Source: Bradyrhizobium elkanii WSM2783 (lineage in GTDB: Bacteria > Pseudomonadota > Alphaproteobacteria > Rhizobiales > Xanthobacteraceae). Taken from it: a stretch of 64,000 bases of DNA. The stretch covers positions 181,461-245,460 of the forward strand of contig NZ_AXAP01000001.1 in NCBI RefSeq assembly GCF_000472865.1. Direction: 5' to 3'. Every line of letters begins with the position of its first letter. The first letter of the stretch is position 1. Shown one piece after another: positions 54,459 to 63,328 of this stretch. A model generated the notes under the pieces. The model did no database searches. It was not told where the DNA came from and saw only the letters and a list, made by a program, of their open reading frames with translations. The position numbers and the translations under genes are program-made.

Positions 54459-54527
54459 TTACTTCTTGGCCTTCTTCTTCTTGGTGGCCTTCTTCGCCTT
54501 TTTCGCCTTCTTCGCTTTCTTAGCCAT
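54459..54527 (-). CDS. Lysine-rich 22-residue micro-protein
   Basis: The product contains only M, A, K and one T: MAKKAKKAKKAKKATKKK plus KAKK, with ~65% lysine in a KKA repeat. GAGAGGATACT precedes the ATG and the stop is TAA. Small histone-H1-like or AlgP-like lysine-rich tails bind nucleic acid in other bacteria; as a free 22-mer its role is unknown. The clean start, stop and ribosome-binding site argue that it is real. Confidence 0.6.
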   Translation of the reverse strand: MAKKAKKAKKAKKATKKKKAKK

Positions 54528-54942
54528 AGTATCCTCTCAGGGTTAAATGGATTGAAACGCGACGCTGAGGCATGCTTGGCGGAGGGCCAACCTCGCAACA
54601 TCCTCGGTTGGCAAGCTCAGCAGATTCGCGGCGTGCTGCCGCGGGCTGTCACCTCACTGTCATCGTGTTATCCACAACTGTTACGCAGTTTGACACGGTT
54701 TTTCGCCGCACTGCCACGCTCCACCGCGCGCGCCACACGCGCCCGGCGGCATCGATGGTCAAGCTGGTAAGGTTAATGCTGCGGAAATTCGATCTTTATT
54801 GTTTCAAAACCACAGCACCGAATAGGCGATCAAATTGAGATTCCGTTAAGCCAGACGACGGCATGTTGCCGGTCGCGAGAGAGCCGTCACGAGCGGCCCG
54901 TTCACCTGTGGGAAGGGGCAGGATGCACATCCTGGATTTGCG
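54528..54942. other. 415-base gap upstream of the diguanylate cyclase gene
   Basis: No coding sequence seen. It contains one exact DnaA-box-like word TTATCCACA near 54668 and an AT-richer stretch (54780-54830) that may hold the promoter of the cyclase gene. Confidence 0.5.
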
Positions 54943-56160
54943 GTGCTGAGCGTTCCGACGCTGTGGACGGTATCCGTCACCAACTTTTTCGCGCTTGGCC
55001 TGGTCTGGGTCTACGTCTCGCGCTGCTATCCCAAGTTCGAAGCAGCGCGGTTCTGGACGGCGGCTGCGTTTACGGCGATCGCGGGTGCCGCAGCTTCGAT
55101 GCTGCGCGGCGTGGTCGACTTCAGCCTGCTGCTGATCGGCTGCAATGCGCTTCTGACCTTCGCCTGCTGGTTCGTGGTCATGGGCGTCCAGCGGTTCTAC
55201 AACCTGCCGATCTCCTGGCGCATGCCTGTGCTCGGTGTCGGCCTGACCTGCATCGGCCTCGCCTATTTCCAGTTCGTGCAGGACGACATGCCGATGCGGA
55301 TCGCGATCTATTCCCTCGGACAGATCATCCCGGCGGCGGTGACGTTGCATTTGCTGATCATGCGGCGCGACGACCAGAATCCCGGCGCCCGCCTTGCCGC
55401 CATCTGCTGCGCTCTTCTCATTATCGCCTATGGCGTTCGCTCGGTCCTGGCGCTGATGCGGGTCGGGGGCGATCTCTCGATCGTCGATTTCAACGGGATT
55501 CAGGCTGCGCTGATCCTGATCGTGATATTCCTGTCGATGGCCTGGAACTTCGGCCTCCTGTTGATGGCGATCGACCGGCTGCGCAACGAAGTCGCCGATC
55601 TCGCGCTGCTCGATGACCTCACCGGGGTCGGCAATCGCAGGCATTTCGTGCAGCGGCTGACCGAGGAATGCGCCCGCTCGGTGCGCAGCGGCGAGCCGTT
55701 CGCGCTGCTCGTGATCGACCTCGACGGCTTCAAGCGTATCAACGATACCCATGGCCATGCTGCCGGCGACGCCTGCCTGCAGCATTTCGCGCTGATGGCG
55801 CAGACCCGGTTGCGGCCGGCCGACATGCTGGCGCGCAGCGGCGGCGACGAGTTCTGCATCGTGCTGCCGTCGTCCACGCTGGCTGAGGGGGCGATGATCG
55901 CCCGCCGCGTGCTGGAGGTGTGCCGGGCCGATGCGGCCGAATGCTCGGGCCAGGAGATCCCGATCGCGGTCTCGATCGGGGTTGCGCAATGGACCAGGGA
56001 GATCGGCGCCTATCCGGACCGGCTGATCGCCGCCGCCGACCGGGCACTCTATGAAGCCAAGAAGCGGGGCCGCGACGGCTACGCGATTTCCGAGCCGGCT
56101 CCGCCGATAGTGCCCGACATCGCCGACATGCCTGACATCGTGCGGCGCAAAACGGCGTGA
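54943..56160 (+). CDS. Membrane-bound diguanylate cyclase (GGDEF)
   Basis: 405 residues. Six or seven membrane spans fill the first ~210, then a GGDEF domain (~225-385) makes cyclic di-GMP from GTP. The active site is intact (SGGDEF), and an inhibitory I-site RPAD lies five residues before it. The first GGDEF helix block LALLDDLTGVGNRRHF is typical. The start is GTG 54943. It may affect motility versus biofilm decisions; it is not linked to the flagellar locus. Confidence 0.92.
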   Translation: MLSVPTLWTVSVTNFFALGLVWVYVSRCYPKFEAARFWTAAAFTAIAGAAASMLRGVVDFSLLLIGCNALLTFACWFVVMGVQRFYNLPISWRMPVLGVGLTCIGLAYFQFVQDDMPMRIAIYSLGQIIPAAVTLHLLIMRRDDQNPGARLAAICCALLIIAYGVRSVLALMRVGGDLSIVDFNGIQAALILIVIFLSMAWNFGLLLMAIDRLRNEVADLALLDDLTGVGNRRHFVQRLTEECARSVRSGEPFALLVIDLDGFKRINDTHGHAAGDACLQHFALMAQTRLRPADMLARSGGDEFCIVLPSSTLAEGAMIARRVLEVCRADAAECSGQEIPIAVSIGVAQWTREIGAYPDRLIAAADRALYEAKKRGRDGYAISEPAPPIVPDIADMPDIVRRKTA

Positions 56161-56183
56161 AGCCGCCTCACGGGGGCTGATGC

Positions 56184-56807
56184 ATGAACCCTCGCCTGCT
56201 TGCGGCGGCGCTCTGCATCGCCGCGCTCGTCACGCCGGCCGTCGCGCAGACGCCTGACCTTGCGGCGATCGCGCGATCCTCGGGCACACCCGAAATCCCC
56301 GGTCTGAAGATGGTGTGGCTGGCGCCCTGGGGCGACGTCGCAAGATCCCATCCCTGGCGCAACATCATCGTGCACCAGACCGAGGGCCCCGCAGGCTCGG
56401 CCCGCGGCGGCGCACAGGCGCAATCCAAAAACCCGCGCCGGCGCGGCGTGATGGTGTGGGTCGAGACCGACGGCACGGTCTATTGGGCGGTCGACGAGAA
56501 GCTGGTGACGACCCATGGCGACGGCGCCAACCGCAACGACAACAAATATATCGACAACGGCCCGACCTATCACCAGGTCGTCGCCGGCAATTCGATCGGC
56601 GTCGAATTCGCCGGCAACTATCCCGACGTGACGCGTCCGCCTACCGAGGCGCAAGTCGCGGCGTGGCGGATCCTGGTGAAGGTGCTGCGCAGCCGCTACA
56701 ACATCCCGCTCGAGCGCGTCTACGCCCATAACTGGATCGACTTCAAGGACGCCCGCTATTGCGAGGGCTGCGCCCTGGCGAAGATGGCACGGGAGTGGGG
56801 CGAGTAG
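56184..56807 (+). CDS. N-acetylmuramoyl-L-alanine amidase (amidase_2)
   Basis: 207 residues with a signal peptide (LLAAALCIAALVTPAVAQ). The zinc-binding residues of the fold appear as H in IIVHQTE (~64) and H in the C-terminal YAHNWIDF, with the usual acidic/cysteine region at ARYCEG. It would hydrolyse the amide between muramic acid and the stem peptide in the periplasm. It lies 23 bases after the cyclase gene. Confidence 0.85.
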   Translation: MNPRLLAAALCIAALVTPAVAQTPDLAAIARSSGTPEIPGLKMVWLAPWGDVARSHPWRNIIVHQTEGPAGSARGGAQAQSKNPRRRGVMVWVETDGTVYWAVDEKLVTTHGDGANRNDNKYIDNGPTYHQVVAGNSIGVEFAGNYPDVTRPPTEAQVAAWRILVKVLRSRYNIPLERVYAHNWIDFKDARYCEGCALAKMAREWGE

Positions 56808-56845
56808 GCGGGAGCCGCGCGTTCAGCGGGTTCATGGTCGCAAAG

Positions 56846-56873
56846 AAAAAGCCGGCGTCGCCGCCGGCTTTGA
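56846..56873. terminator. Bidirectional terminator between amidase and rpoH
   Basis: AAAGCCGGCG and CGCCGGCTTT form a 10-bp stem with a 4-base loop. The - strand read-out ends in a T-run (…GGCTTTTTC), fitting rpoH termination; on the + strand it may serve the amidase gene. Confidence 0.85.
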
Positions 56874-56899
56874 CCGAGTGATTTGTTCTCGTCGTGCTG

Positions 56900-57796
56900 T
56901 CAGTGCGCGGCTTCGAGCGCCGCTTCCTGCTTGGCGATCGTGCCCTTGACGGCCGATTGCACCTTCTCGAAAGCGCGGACCTCGATCTGCCGCACGCGTT
57001 CGCGCGAGACGCCGAATTCGGCGGCGAGGTCTTCCAGCGTCATCGGCTCGTCCGCGAGGCGCCGCGCCTCGAAGATGCGGCGTTCGCGCGGGTTGAGCAC
57101 GCTGATGGCGCCGGTCAAAGCCTGGCGGCGATGATCGAACTCTTCGCTCTCCGCCATCAGGGCTTCCGCGTTCGGCGCGGTGTCGACCAGCCAGTCCTGC
57201 CATTCGCCTGCTTCGCCGTCGTCGCGGATCGGCGCGTTGAGCGACGCGTCCCCGCCGAGACGGCGGTTCATGTCGATCACGTCCTGATCCGTCACGCCGA
57301 GGCGGCTCGCAATCAGCTTCACCTGGTCGGGGTGGAGATCACCCTCGTCCAGCGCGGAGATCTTGCTCTTCGCCTTGCGCAGGTTGAAGAACAGCTTCTT
57401 CTGGTTCGCGGTCGTGCCCATTTTCACGAGCGACCATGAACGCAGGATGTACTCTTGAATCGACGCCTTGATCCACCACATGGCGTAGGTGGCGAGACGG
57501 AAGCCCTTCTCGGGCTCAAACCGCTTCACCGCCTGCATCAGGCCGACATTGCCTTCCGATACGACTTCGGATATCGGCAAGCCGTAGCCGCGATAGCCCA
57601 TGGCGATCTTGGCCACGAGCCTGAGGTGGCTGGTGACGAGTTTATGTGCCGCGTCGCGATCGTCGTGCTCGCGCCAACGTTTGGCGAGCATATATTCCTC
57701 CTGCGGCTCCAGCATCGGGAACCGACGGATCTCGGCGAGGTATCTGGAAAGACCGGATTCTCCATTGAGAACCGGCAACGTAGCTGTACGGGCCAT
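56900..57796 (-). CDS. rpoH: RNA polymerase heat-shock sigma factor RpoH
   Basis: 298 residues, RpoH length. Region 2 has ISEVVSEGNVGLMQAVKRFEP and GFRLATYAMWWIKASIQEYI. The RpoH box QKKLFFNLRKAK distinguishes it from housekeeping sigma. Region 4 contains MTLEDLAAEFGVSRERVRQIE. Rhizobia carry several rpoH copies, and which one this is cannot be told from sequence alone. ATG 57796 is the family start (MARTATLPVL). Confidence 0.96.
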   Translation of the reverse strand: MARTATLPVLNGESGLSRYLAEIRRFPMLEPQEEYMLAKRWREHDDRDAAHKLVTSHLRLVAKIAMGYRGYGLPISEVVSEGNVGLMQAVKRFEPEKGFRLATYAMWWIKASIQEYILRSWSLVKMGTTANQKKLFFNLRKAKSKISALDEGDLHPDQVKLIASRLGVTDQDVIDMNRRLGGDASLNAPIRDDGEAGEWQDWLVDTAPNAEALMAESEEFDHRRQALTGAISVLNPRERRIFEARRLADEPMTLEDLAAEFGVSRERVRQIEVRAFEKVQSAVKGTIAKQEAALEAAH

Positions 57797-57989
57797 ACTT
57801 GCGCCCTCCAGTTGGTTCAGGCCCCCGATAGCGGCGGGCCCGGCAGGCGGCCGCTGTGTTAAAGCCGACCGGCTTGCGATGTTCCGCGTTGGATATTCAA
57901 CGCAGGTGCAACAATACACCCAATGGCCCCCGATAGGGAAGGATTGCTGACGTCACGTCCCCGTGTGGCTGGTATAACCTATTGTCATA

Positions 57990-59051
57990 TCAATGGTTTT
58001 TCAAGGGGTGCGTCATAGCGCCACCTCCGAGAGCGCCTTTCAGGAGAAGCAAATCCTCCGGCAGAGGCGCCTCCCAATGCAAAATTTCCCCGGTCCTGGG
58101 ATGCTCGATGGTAAGGAGGTACGCGTGGAGCGCCTGGCGGCCGAGGGCGGCCAGCGCTGCTTGCGCCTCGAGCCCCAGTTGGCTGGCCTTGGTCTTGAAA
58201 TGCGGCCCGTAGACCGAATCGCCTAGCAGGGGATGGCCGATATGGGCGAGGTGCACCCGGATCTGATGGGTGCGTCCGGTCTCGAGCCGGCAGGCCAGCA
58301 GGGAGGCGACCGGCTTGCCGTCCCGGCCCTGAAACATCTCCTGCAGCTCCCAGTGGGTGATCGCCTCGCGCCCGCCTTCGCGCACCGCCATCTTCTCGCG
58401 AGCATAGGGATGACGATCGATCGGCGCATCGATCGTGCCGCGCTGGCGGTTCGGCACACCCCAGATGAAGGCCAGATAGCCGCGCTCCATCTCCCCGGTG
58501 CGGCCATGGTCGGCAAATTGCGCGGTCAGCGACTGGTGGGCCTGGTCGTTCTTGGCGACCACCATCAAGCCGGTGGTATCCTTGTCCAGCCGATGCACGA
58601 TCCCCGGACGCCGCACGCCGCCGATGCCGGAAAGGCTGGCGCCGCAATGGGCGATCAGGGCGTTGACCAGCGTGCCGCTCTCATGACCGGCGGCGGGATG
58701 CACCACGAGGCCGGCCGGCTTGTCGATGACGATGAGGTCGTCGTCCTCGTAGACGATGTCGAGCGCGATATCCTCGCCCTTCGGCTCCGGCGGCACCGCC
58801 TCCGGAACCTCGACTATAACCGTATCGCCTGCGGCGACGTGAAAAGCAGGGTCGCGGACGGGAGCGTCCTTCACCGTGACGGAACCGGCGAGGATCAGCG
58901 CCTTCAGCCGCGACCGCGACAGTTCCGGCAGGCGCGCGGCGAGGACACGGTCGAGCCGGGGCGAGCCCTCATCGCCCTGAACGACGACCGCCAGCCGTTG
59001 GCCGCCGGAGGGGACGTCAGGGCAGGGGGCGCCCTGTTCTTCTTCGTTCAC
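57990..59051 (-). CDS. rluD: 23S rRNA pseudouridine synthase, RluD family
   Basis: 353 residues. An S4 RNA-binding domain (~35-95, LDRVLAARLPELSRSRLKALI) is followed by the pseudouridine synthase domain with the catalytic aspartate in HRLDKDTTG and the block LETGRTHQIRVHLAHIGHPLLGD. It modifies helix 69 of 23S rRNA in the E. coli enzyme. GTG 59051 is chosen: the upstream extension (to 59144) reads through repeat-like sequence and overlaps the divergent gene. Confidence 0.9.
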   Translation of the reverse strand: MNEEEQGAPCPDVPSGGQRLAVVVQGDEGSPRLDRVLAARLPELSRSRLKALILAGSVTVKDAPVRDPAFHVAAGDTVIVEVPEAVPPEPKGEDIALDIVYEDDDLIVIDKPAGLVVHPAAGHESGTLVNALIAHCGASLSGIGGVRRPGIVHRLDKDTTGLMVVAKNDQAHQSLTAQFADHGRTGEMERGYLAFIWGVPNRQRGTIDAPIDRHPYAREKMAVREGGREAITHWELQEMFQGRDGKPVASLLACRLETGRTHQIRVHLAHIGHPLLGDSVYGPHFKTKASQLGLEAQAALAALGRQALHAYLLTIEHPRTGEILHWEAPLPEDLLLLKGALGGGAMTHPLKNH

Positions 59052-59065
59052 GCTTACTTTCTTCG

Positions 59066-59100
59066 GCAAAACCGGTTTCCACTTCCGCAGATCATGTTTA
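59066..59100 (-). repeat. Degenerate dispersed repeat, copy 4 (partial)
   Basis: On the - strand the sequence ATGATCTGCGGAAGTGGAAACCGGTTTT closely follows the 5' block of copies 2 and 3 (ATGATCCGGAAAAGTGGAAACCGGTTTT). Only this block remains, lying between rluD and the divergent small membrane gene. Confidence 0.55.
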
Positions 59101-59111
59101 AAGAGCCGCCC

Positions 59112-59447
59112 ATGACCGACGCAACGATCCCTGAACCGACCCAAGAGCAGGCCGCCCTGATCGCGCGGGTGCGGCGGATGATGCTGATCGCGGGCCTGAC
59201 CTCGGCGCTGGCAGTGGCCGTGGTCCTCATCGCCGTCGGGTATCGCTTTTACCGCGGGGAGGGAAGCCCTGCCGCCGCGACCGACATCACGGCGGCGCTG
59301 CCGAAGGGCGCCCGCATCGTCTCCACCGGCATCGCCGGCGACCGCCTGGTGGTGACCCTCGATATAGGCGGAGCCACCGAAATCCGCACCTTCGATGCAA
59401 AAACGCTGAAACCCGCAGGAAAACTCCGCTTCGTCAGCGAACCCTGA
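59112..59447 (+). CDS. Small single-span membrane protein
   Basis: 111 residues with one membrane span (~22-42) and a C-terminal soluble part containing LPKGARIVSTGIAGDRLVVTL and TFDAKTLKPAGKLRF. A conserved alphaproteobacterial hypothetical type often found beside rluD/rpoH; I know no function. ATG 59112 has AAAGAG upstream; an ATG at 59094 is possible. Confidence 0.7.
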   Translation: MTDATIPEPTQEQAALIARVRRMMLIAGLTSALAVAVVLIAVGYRFYRGEGSPAAATDITAALPKGARIVSTGIAGDRLVVTLDIGGATEIRTFDAKTLKPAGKLRFVSEP

Positions 59448-59500
59448 GCCGAGCTCGCTTGCAGTTTTCGGTTTTCGAGGCTATTGCCTGAGACCGCAAC

Positions 59501-59575
59501 GCTCCCTTCGTCTAGCGGTTAGGACGCGGCCCTCTCAAGGCTGAAACAGGGGTTCGATTCCCCTAGGGAGCGCCA
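59501..59575 (+). tRNA. tRNA-Glu (anticodon CTC), CCA encoded
   Basis: The acceptor arms GCTCCCT (59501) and AGGGAGC (59565-59571) pair. The anticodon arm CGGCC-CTCTCAA-GGCTG has CTC at 59534-59536. The T arm AGGGG-TTCGATT-CCCCT is canonical. Discriminator G and CCA (59573-59575) are encoded. The CCA end adjoins an island with an integrase remnant. Confidence 0.96.
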
Positions 59576-59659
59576 GCTGTCTTCCCCTCATATTGATTTC
59601 GCTTAGGTTTTCGCCGGTTTTCCCAAATTTACGGAAGAGGTTTGGGGAGTTTTGTTCGC

Positions 59660-60185
59660 CTAGTGATCTTCCAACTTCACGATTGCGCGGCGGCCACCAC
59701 GGCGACGATCGGCTTCACGCGTGTAGCGCTCAGCTTCGGCCGATGTCAGATGACCTAGCGCGGTCATGATGTCGTGAGCGGTCGCGCCTGGTCGGCGAGC
59801 AACCGACGGAACGTCTTGCGCAAACCGTTTCGGCGTCGGTCCAGGCGCGGATTTCCTTCGATTTGCCGCGCTTGATTCCGTCTGAAGGGTCAAGTGCGAG
59901 CCACTTCAGATCGTCCTTGACGTGGCGGATCAGGATGCGAAATTTCTTCAGCGTATCGAGTTTCGCGCCGGGTTTGTTTGCCAGCGGCTTCGGGATTTTT
60001 TCTCCAATCCGTTCTTTCGTCAGCCCAGCTACCGCACGATGTCGCGTGATCGCGGCGGATCTGATCCATTCGATTGCGATAGCCTGACTGGCTTCCTTCG
60101 CCGAGCGACGCGAACGCGTCACTGTTCAGATAAGAGGTTACCAGCACGCCGATAGAACGCGGCGCGTCCTTTGTCGGAGCCGGCT
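59660..60185 (-). pseudogene. Degenerate tyrosine integrase next to tRNA-Glu
   Basis: Read on the - strand, pieces of one integrase appear in three frames. LVTSYLNSDAFASL...YRNRMDQIRRDH is the N-terminal SAM-like part. VAGLTKERI...LDTLKKFRILIRHVKDDLKW and IRAWTDAE form the core-binding domain. Then GLRKTFRRLLADQ jumps straight in, so ~100 residues of the catalytic core are missing. The C-terminal TALGHLTSAEAERYTREA keeps the nucleophile tyrosine. Two frameshifts plus the deletion make it non-functional. Confidence 0.82.
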
Positions 60186-60274
60186 CATTGCTGTTTCGCC
60201 GGCCAAATCCCGATTGAAAAACCGCGAGCAGTGGGCAAAATGCAACCGCTGGTGATTTGGTTGGTGGGGCAACA

Positions 60275-60928
60275 ATGCTTTTGCGGATGCTTCTAGCGGT
60301 ATTCTTTGTCGTGTCTGTTTCTAACGAACAATCGCTCGCTCAATTCGAGCCTCTGGCATTTGCCATGTGCAAGAAGATCGGTGCGGACACGGCAAGATTG
60401 AAATGTTTCGACGAGATAGGCGCTGAACTAGATAAGAAAGGCTCTCAACCCAATACTGAGCCTGCAAAATGGGCCGTTGAGGAAGATCGGTCTCCGATCG
60501 ACGACTCTCCTCAGGTCTCAGCAGCTATCCGCGGAGAGCCTGCCGGGGCCTTGCTGGTACTGAGGTGCAAGGAACGTAAGACTGAAGCAGCTTTCTTGCC
60601 CTCCGATACATTCATAACCGACTCTGGTGATGGTGTCCCAGTACTAATGCGCCTCAACGACGAACAGCCGCTCAGCACCATGTGGCATAAATCTACTTCG
60701 GGGCAGGCCGTGTTTGTGCCTGCGCCAGTTGCGTTCATTCGTTTACTGACAGACGGTGGGAAGCTTTTCATCAGGGCTACAGGATTTCGTGGACGCCAGT
60801 CTGATGGGTTGTTCCAACTCGCTGATGTATCGTCGGTACGAACGAAGATCGAGGAGGCTTGCAATTGGTCGACGCCCAAGAACGATCGTAGTGCTAGCAA
60901 GCCGACTGCGAATGCGAAAAGCAAGTGA
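60275..60928 (+). CDS. Exported VasI/TagO-like protein
   Basis: 217 residues with a signal peptide (LLRMLLAVFFVVSVSNEQSLA). The mature part has the CxxxxxDxxRLxCFDE start pattern and WAVEEDRSPIDDSPQVSAAI, as in VasI/TagO accessory proteins of type VI secretion, which also occur in mobile islands without a secretion system. No other T6SS gene is near. GTGGGGC precedes ATG 60275; base composition is AT-richer than the flanking core. Confidence 0.65.
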   Translation: MLLRMLLAVFFVVSVSNEQSLAQFEPLAFAMCKKIGADTARLKCFDEIGAELDKKGSQPNTEPAKWAVEEDRSPIDDSPQVSAAIRGEPAGALLVLRCKERKTEAAFLPSDTFITDSGDGVPVLMRLNDEQPLSTMWHKSTSGQAVFVPAPVAFIRLLTDGGKLFIRATGFRGRQSDGLFQLADVSSVRTKIEEACNWSTPKNDRSASKPTANAKSK

Positions 60929-61029
60929 GCCCTGACCGGAAACGGCTTATAGGTCGCCAACAATTTAACGGCCAGAGCATTCGCTCGCTCCTTGCTTTAC
61001 GCGCTTTGCTAACTTTGGTGTTTGCAGCC

Positions 61030-61620
61030 ATGTTACCCAGAATCGCAAAACTCGATGAAGCATTTCGCGAAGCCATTCAGGCGTACGTTCAAGCTAGGTC
61101 GCGCAGTAGAGGCGTATTAAGTCAGATCAAGTCTCACGCTATCCATGAAGGTCGCTCCACCTCGATAGAGCGTAGCACCGTCGAAACAGAATACACGACA
61201 ATGAGGGAAGCTACTGCCCAGGTAATAATCGATTTTGAAGAATTGAAGTCAGTAGATGCGAGCTACATTCTAACAAAGGCTAATGAGATTGCCGATCAAT
61301 TCGAGAAGCATCTGTCGATGCATCTGTTTGAGACGATGGACGACGTAACCAAGAAAACCGGTCTGAGATACGATGGAAACGGAAAGCCGCTCACCAATGA
61401 GACAATCATCGAAGCACTTTCCGGTATGCACATGGATTTCGATGTAAATGGAAATCCGAACTTCTCTATCGTCACTTCTTCGGGGATTGCGACGACATTT
61501 CAGAAGCTGGATGCCGAATTTGACAATGACCCGGCGCTAAGAAAGCGATGGGATGACTTCATAGAAAAGAAGCGAGATGAGTTCCGAACGCGAGAAATTA
61601 ATCGAAATTTGGCTGGATAG
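61030..61620 (+). CDS. Unknown island protein, coupled to the nuclease-like gene
   Basis: 196 residues, charged and mostly helical in the first 110 (LDEAFREAIQAYVQARSRSR, FEELKSVDASYILTKANEIA). A short strand-rich insert follows, with YDGNGKPLTNETIIEALSGM and FDVNGNPNFSIVTSSG, then a charged tail. No membrane span and no known motif. It overlaps the next gene by 44 bases, so the two proteins are probably made together. The start is uncertain: ATG 61030, or GTG 60925 overlapping the previous stop. Confidence 0.6.
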   Translation: MLPRIAKLDEAFREAIQAYVQARSRSRGVLSQIKSHAIHEGRSTSIERSTVETEYTTMREATAQVIIDFEELKSVDASYILTKANEIADQFEKHLSMHLFETMDDVTKKTGLRYDGNGKPLTNETIIEALSGMHMDFDVNGNPNFSIVTSSGIATTFQKLDAEFDNDPALRKRWDDFIEKKRDEFRTREINRNLAG

Positions 61621-63196
61621 TGCAGGCGAACGTCAGTACCAATTTGCCTTCCGTAATGCTCTCCTGTTGGAGGGCTACACGATCCTTCACGATACTAGTC
61701 ACACCGCGCTTGAGCTTGGAAAGGATGTCATTGCGGTGTCCCCATCCGGAGAACTGTTCGCCTATCAATTGAAGGGCAATCCGGGTGGACGATTGTCGAT
61801 GTCTCAGTGGCATACTCTAATAGCCCAATTGCAAACGCTTATCTATCAACCAGTTTCGCACCCAGCAATAAAGCCGGGCACGCCGCATACACCAGTTCTC
61901 GTTACTAACGGCGAGATACATGAAGACGTCTATGCGGCAATTACTGGCCTGAACGCGGCGATTGCGGCGCCTCACGCTCGTTCCTTGCAGACAATCGCGC
62001 GCGGCCAGCTATTACAAAAAATCGTAAACGCCGCAGACACTATCTGGCCCGTTGATATCTCTACGCAACGCAACGTCCTCAACATCTTTGTTTCAAAAGG
62101 CGACGATGAATTACCACTTGCTGAGTTCGTATCTCTTCTAAGCGATGTGCTTGTGTCGACTAAGTACAACGATGCGGCTATCCCTGCCTTGCACCTGATC
62201 GCAGCCGTACTAGCGTCGAACTGGATCGATCAGGCGAACTACTTTGAGCTGATAAAGATGTATGCGCTCCTGGCTGTGGCTGTTGCTTGCTATCAAGCGC
62301 GCTGGAAGCGACGGCGGAAAAGAGACGGGCAGTTCATCGAAGAGATAACTATCAATCTGAAGTCTCATATTCATTGCTTTGTGCAAGCTGTGAAAATGGA
62401 ATACGAACGTGGGCCGCTGATCAACCGTGACATCTTCGGGGAGTTTGCGTACTACCACCCCAGAAGAAAGATGATTTCAGGCATTCTTTCAGCAGCGGTT
62501 CTCGATAAGTCAAACGGCTTCGACGAAAAGACAACCGATTTCATCTGGAGCTTTGTTTGTAAAGAGAAGCACTCCGCATTTCTTCTCTGGGAAGGTATCA
62601 TTCCGTATTGTCTTGCAGAGTTTTGGGCTCTCTCCAATCTTCAGGGCACAATTGAGCCTCACAGACGTTTGTTCACTTTGACGCGCGACATCTTGCATTC
62701 AAATTCGAGCGACCTGACGCAGTTGCATCTTGCAGGGCCGTACTATTCCTTGCGTCAAGTTGTAGAGCACAAATATAGCGATTTTCTTGGGGTGCAGCAC
62801 TCGAAGCTCGATGTGGACGATCATCGTCTCCGATCCTGGTTCGCAGAGCCCTTATTCATGCTATTGGCGCGGCGCAACTATAAGTCCCACTGCCAGCTTC
62901 TATGGCCTACGTTGACGAGGTTCCTGCACGCCAGGACTCGTTTACCGAATGCAGTTGATTTTGGACCTGCGCGCTGCCAAGACGCTATCGCGGAAGATAG
63001 AGTGTTGGATACGAGCACCCAAAGAACTTGGGAAGACATAGTTGGCGAGGCCGCAAACACGTCGCGTCCATTGATTCCAGACTCGCTCCGCGAGCGACCG
63101 CATTTAGTGCTGCTCTATTGCTTGTTTATTCCCCAGCGGATGGACCGTGATGTAATTCTTTGGCTTGATCGTTGCTTTTGTCGGACTTGGTATTGA
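61577..63196 (+). CDS. Large protein with Mrr-like nuclease N-terminus, function unknown
   Basis: 539 residues. The N-terminal ~130 look like a restriction-endonuclease fold of the Mrr type: helix EFAFRN-like with E18, E46LGKD50 on one strand and Q64-L-K66 on the next (D-Q-K pattern), then PVLVTNGEIHEDV. The C-terminal ~400 residues are helical, with no membrane span and no family I recognise. It overlaps the 196-residue gene by 44 bases and is followed after 132 bases by the HsdR_N-type gene. Defence is the most likely role, but this is inference. Confidence 0.65.
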   Translation: MSSEREKLIEIWLDSAGERQYQFAFRNALLLEGYTILHDTSHTALELGKDVIAVSPSGELFAYQLKGNPGGRLSMSQWHTLIAQLQTLIYQPVSHPAIKPGTPHTPVLVTNGEIHEDVYAAITGLNAAIAAPHARSLQTIARGQLLQKIVNAADTIWPVDISTQRNVLNIFVSKGDDELPLAEFVSLLSDVLVSTKYNDAAIPALHLIAAVLASNWIDQANYFELIKMYALLAVAVACYQARWKRRRKRDGQFIEEITINLKSHIHCFVQAVKMEYERGPLINRDIFGEFAYYHPRRKMISGILSAAVLDKSNGFDEKTTDFIWSFVCKEKHSAFLLWEGIIPYCLAEFWALSNLQGTIEPHRRLFTLTRDILHSNSSDLTQLHLAGPYYSLRQVVEHKYSDFLGVQHSKLDVDDHRLRSWFAEPLFMLLARRNYKSHCQLLWPTLTRFLHARTRLPNAVDFGPARCQDAIAEDRVLDTSTQRTWEDIVGEAANTSRPLIPDSLRERPHLVLLYCLFIPQRMDRDVILWLDRCFCRTWY

Positions 63197-63328
63197 TCCT
63201 TTCTGGAAGAGAAGGCGGCCCCGAAGTGCTGGCTTCTTTGAGCTCTCGGGCATCCTACCGACCTAACGATTCGTTCTGCAGCGAGACCGGGCGGCGGTAA
63301 GCGCAGCCAACGTGAAGAGAAATGACCA

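Noticed and set aside
54668..54676. DnaA box TTATCCACA
   Set aside because: A single box without companions or an AT-rich unwinding element; expected by chance in 64 kb and not evidence of an origin.
60275..60928. Evidence for a type VI secretion system
   Set aside because: Only a VasI/TagO-like accessory protein is present; no core T6SS gene is in the window.
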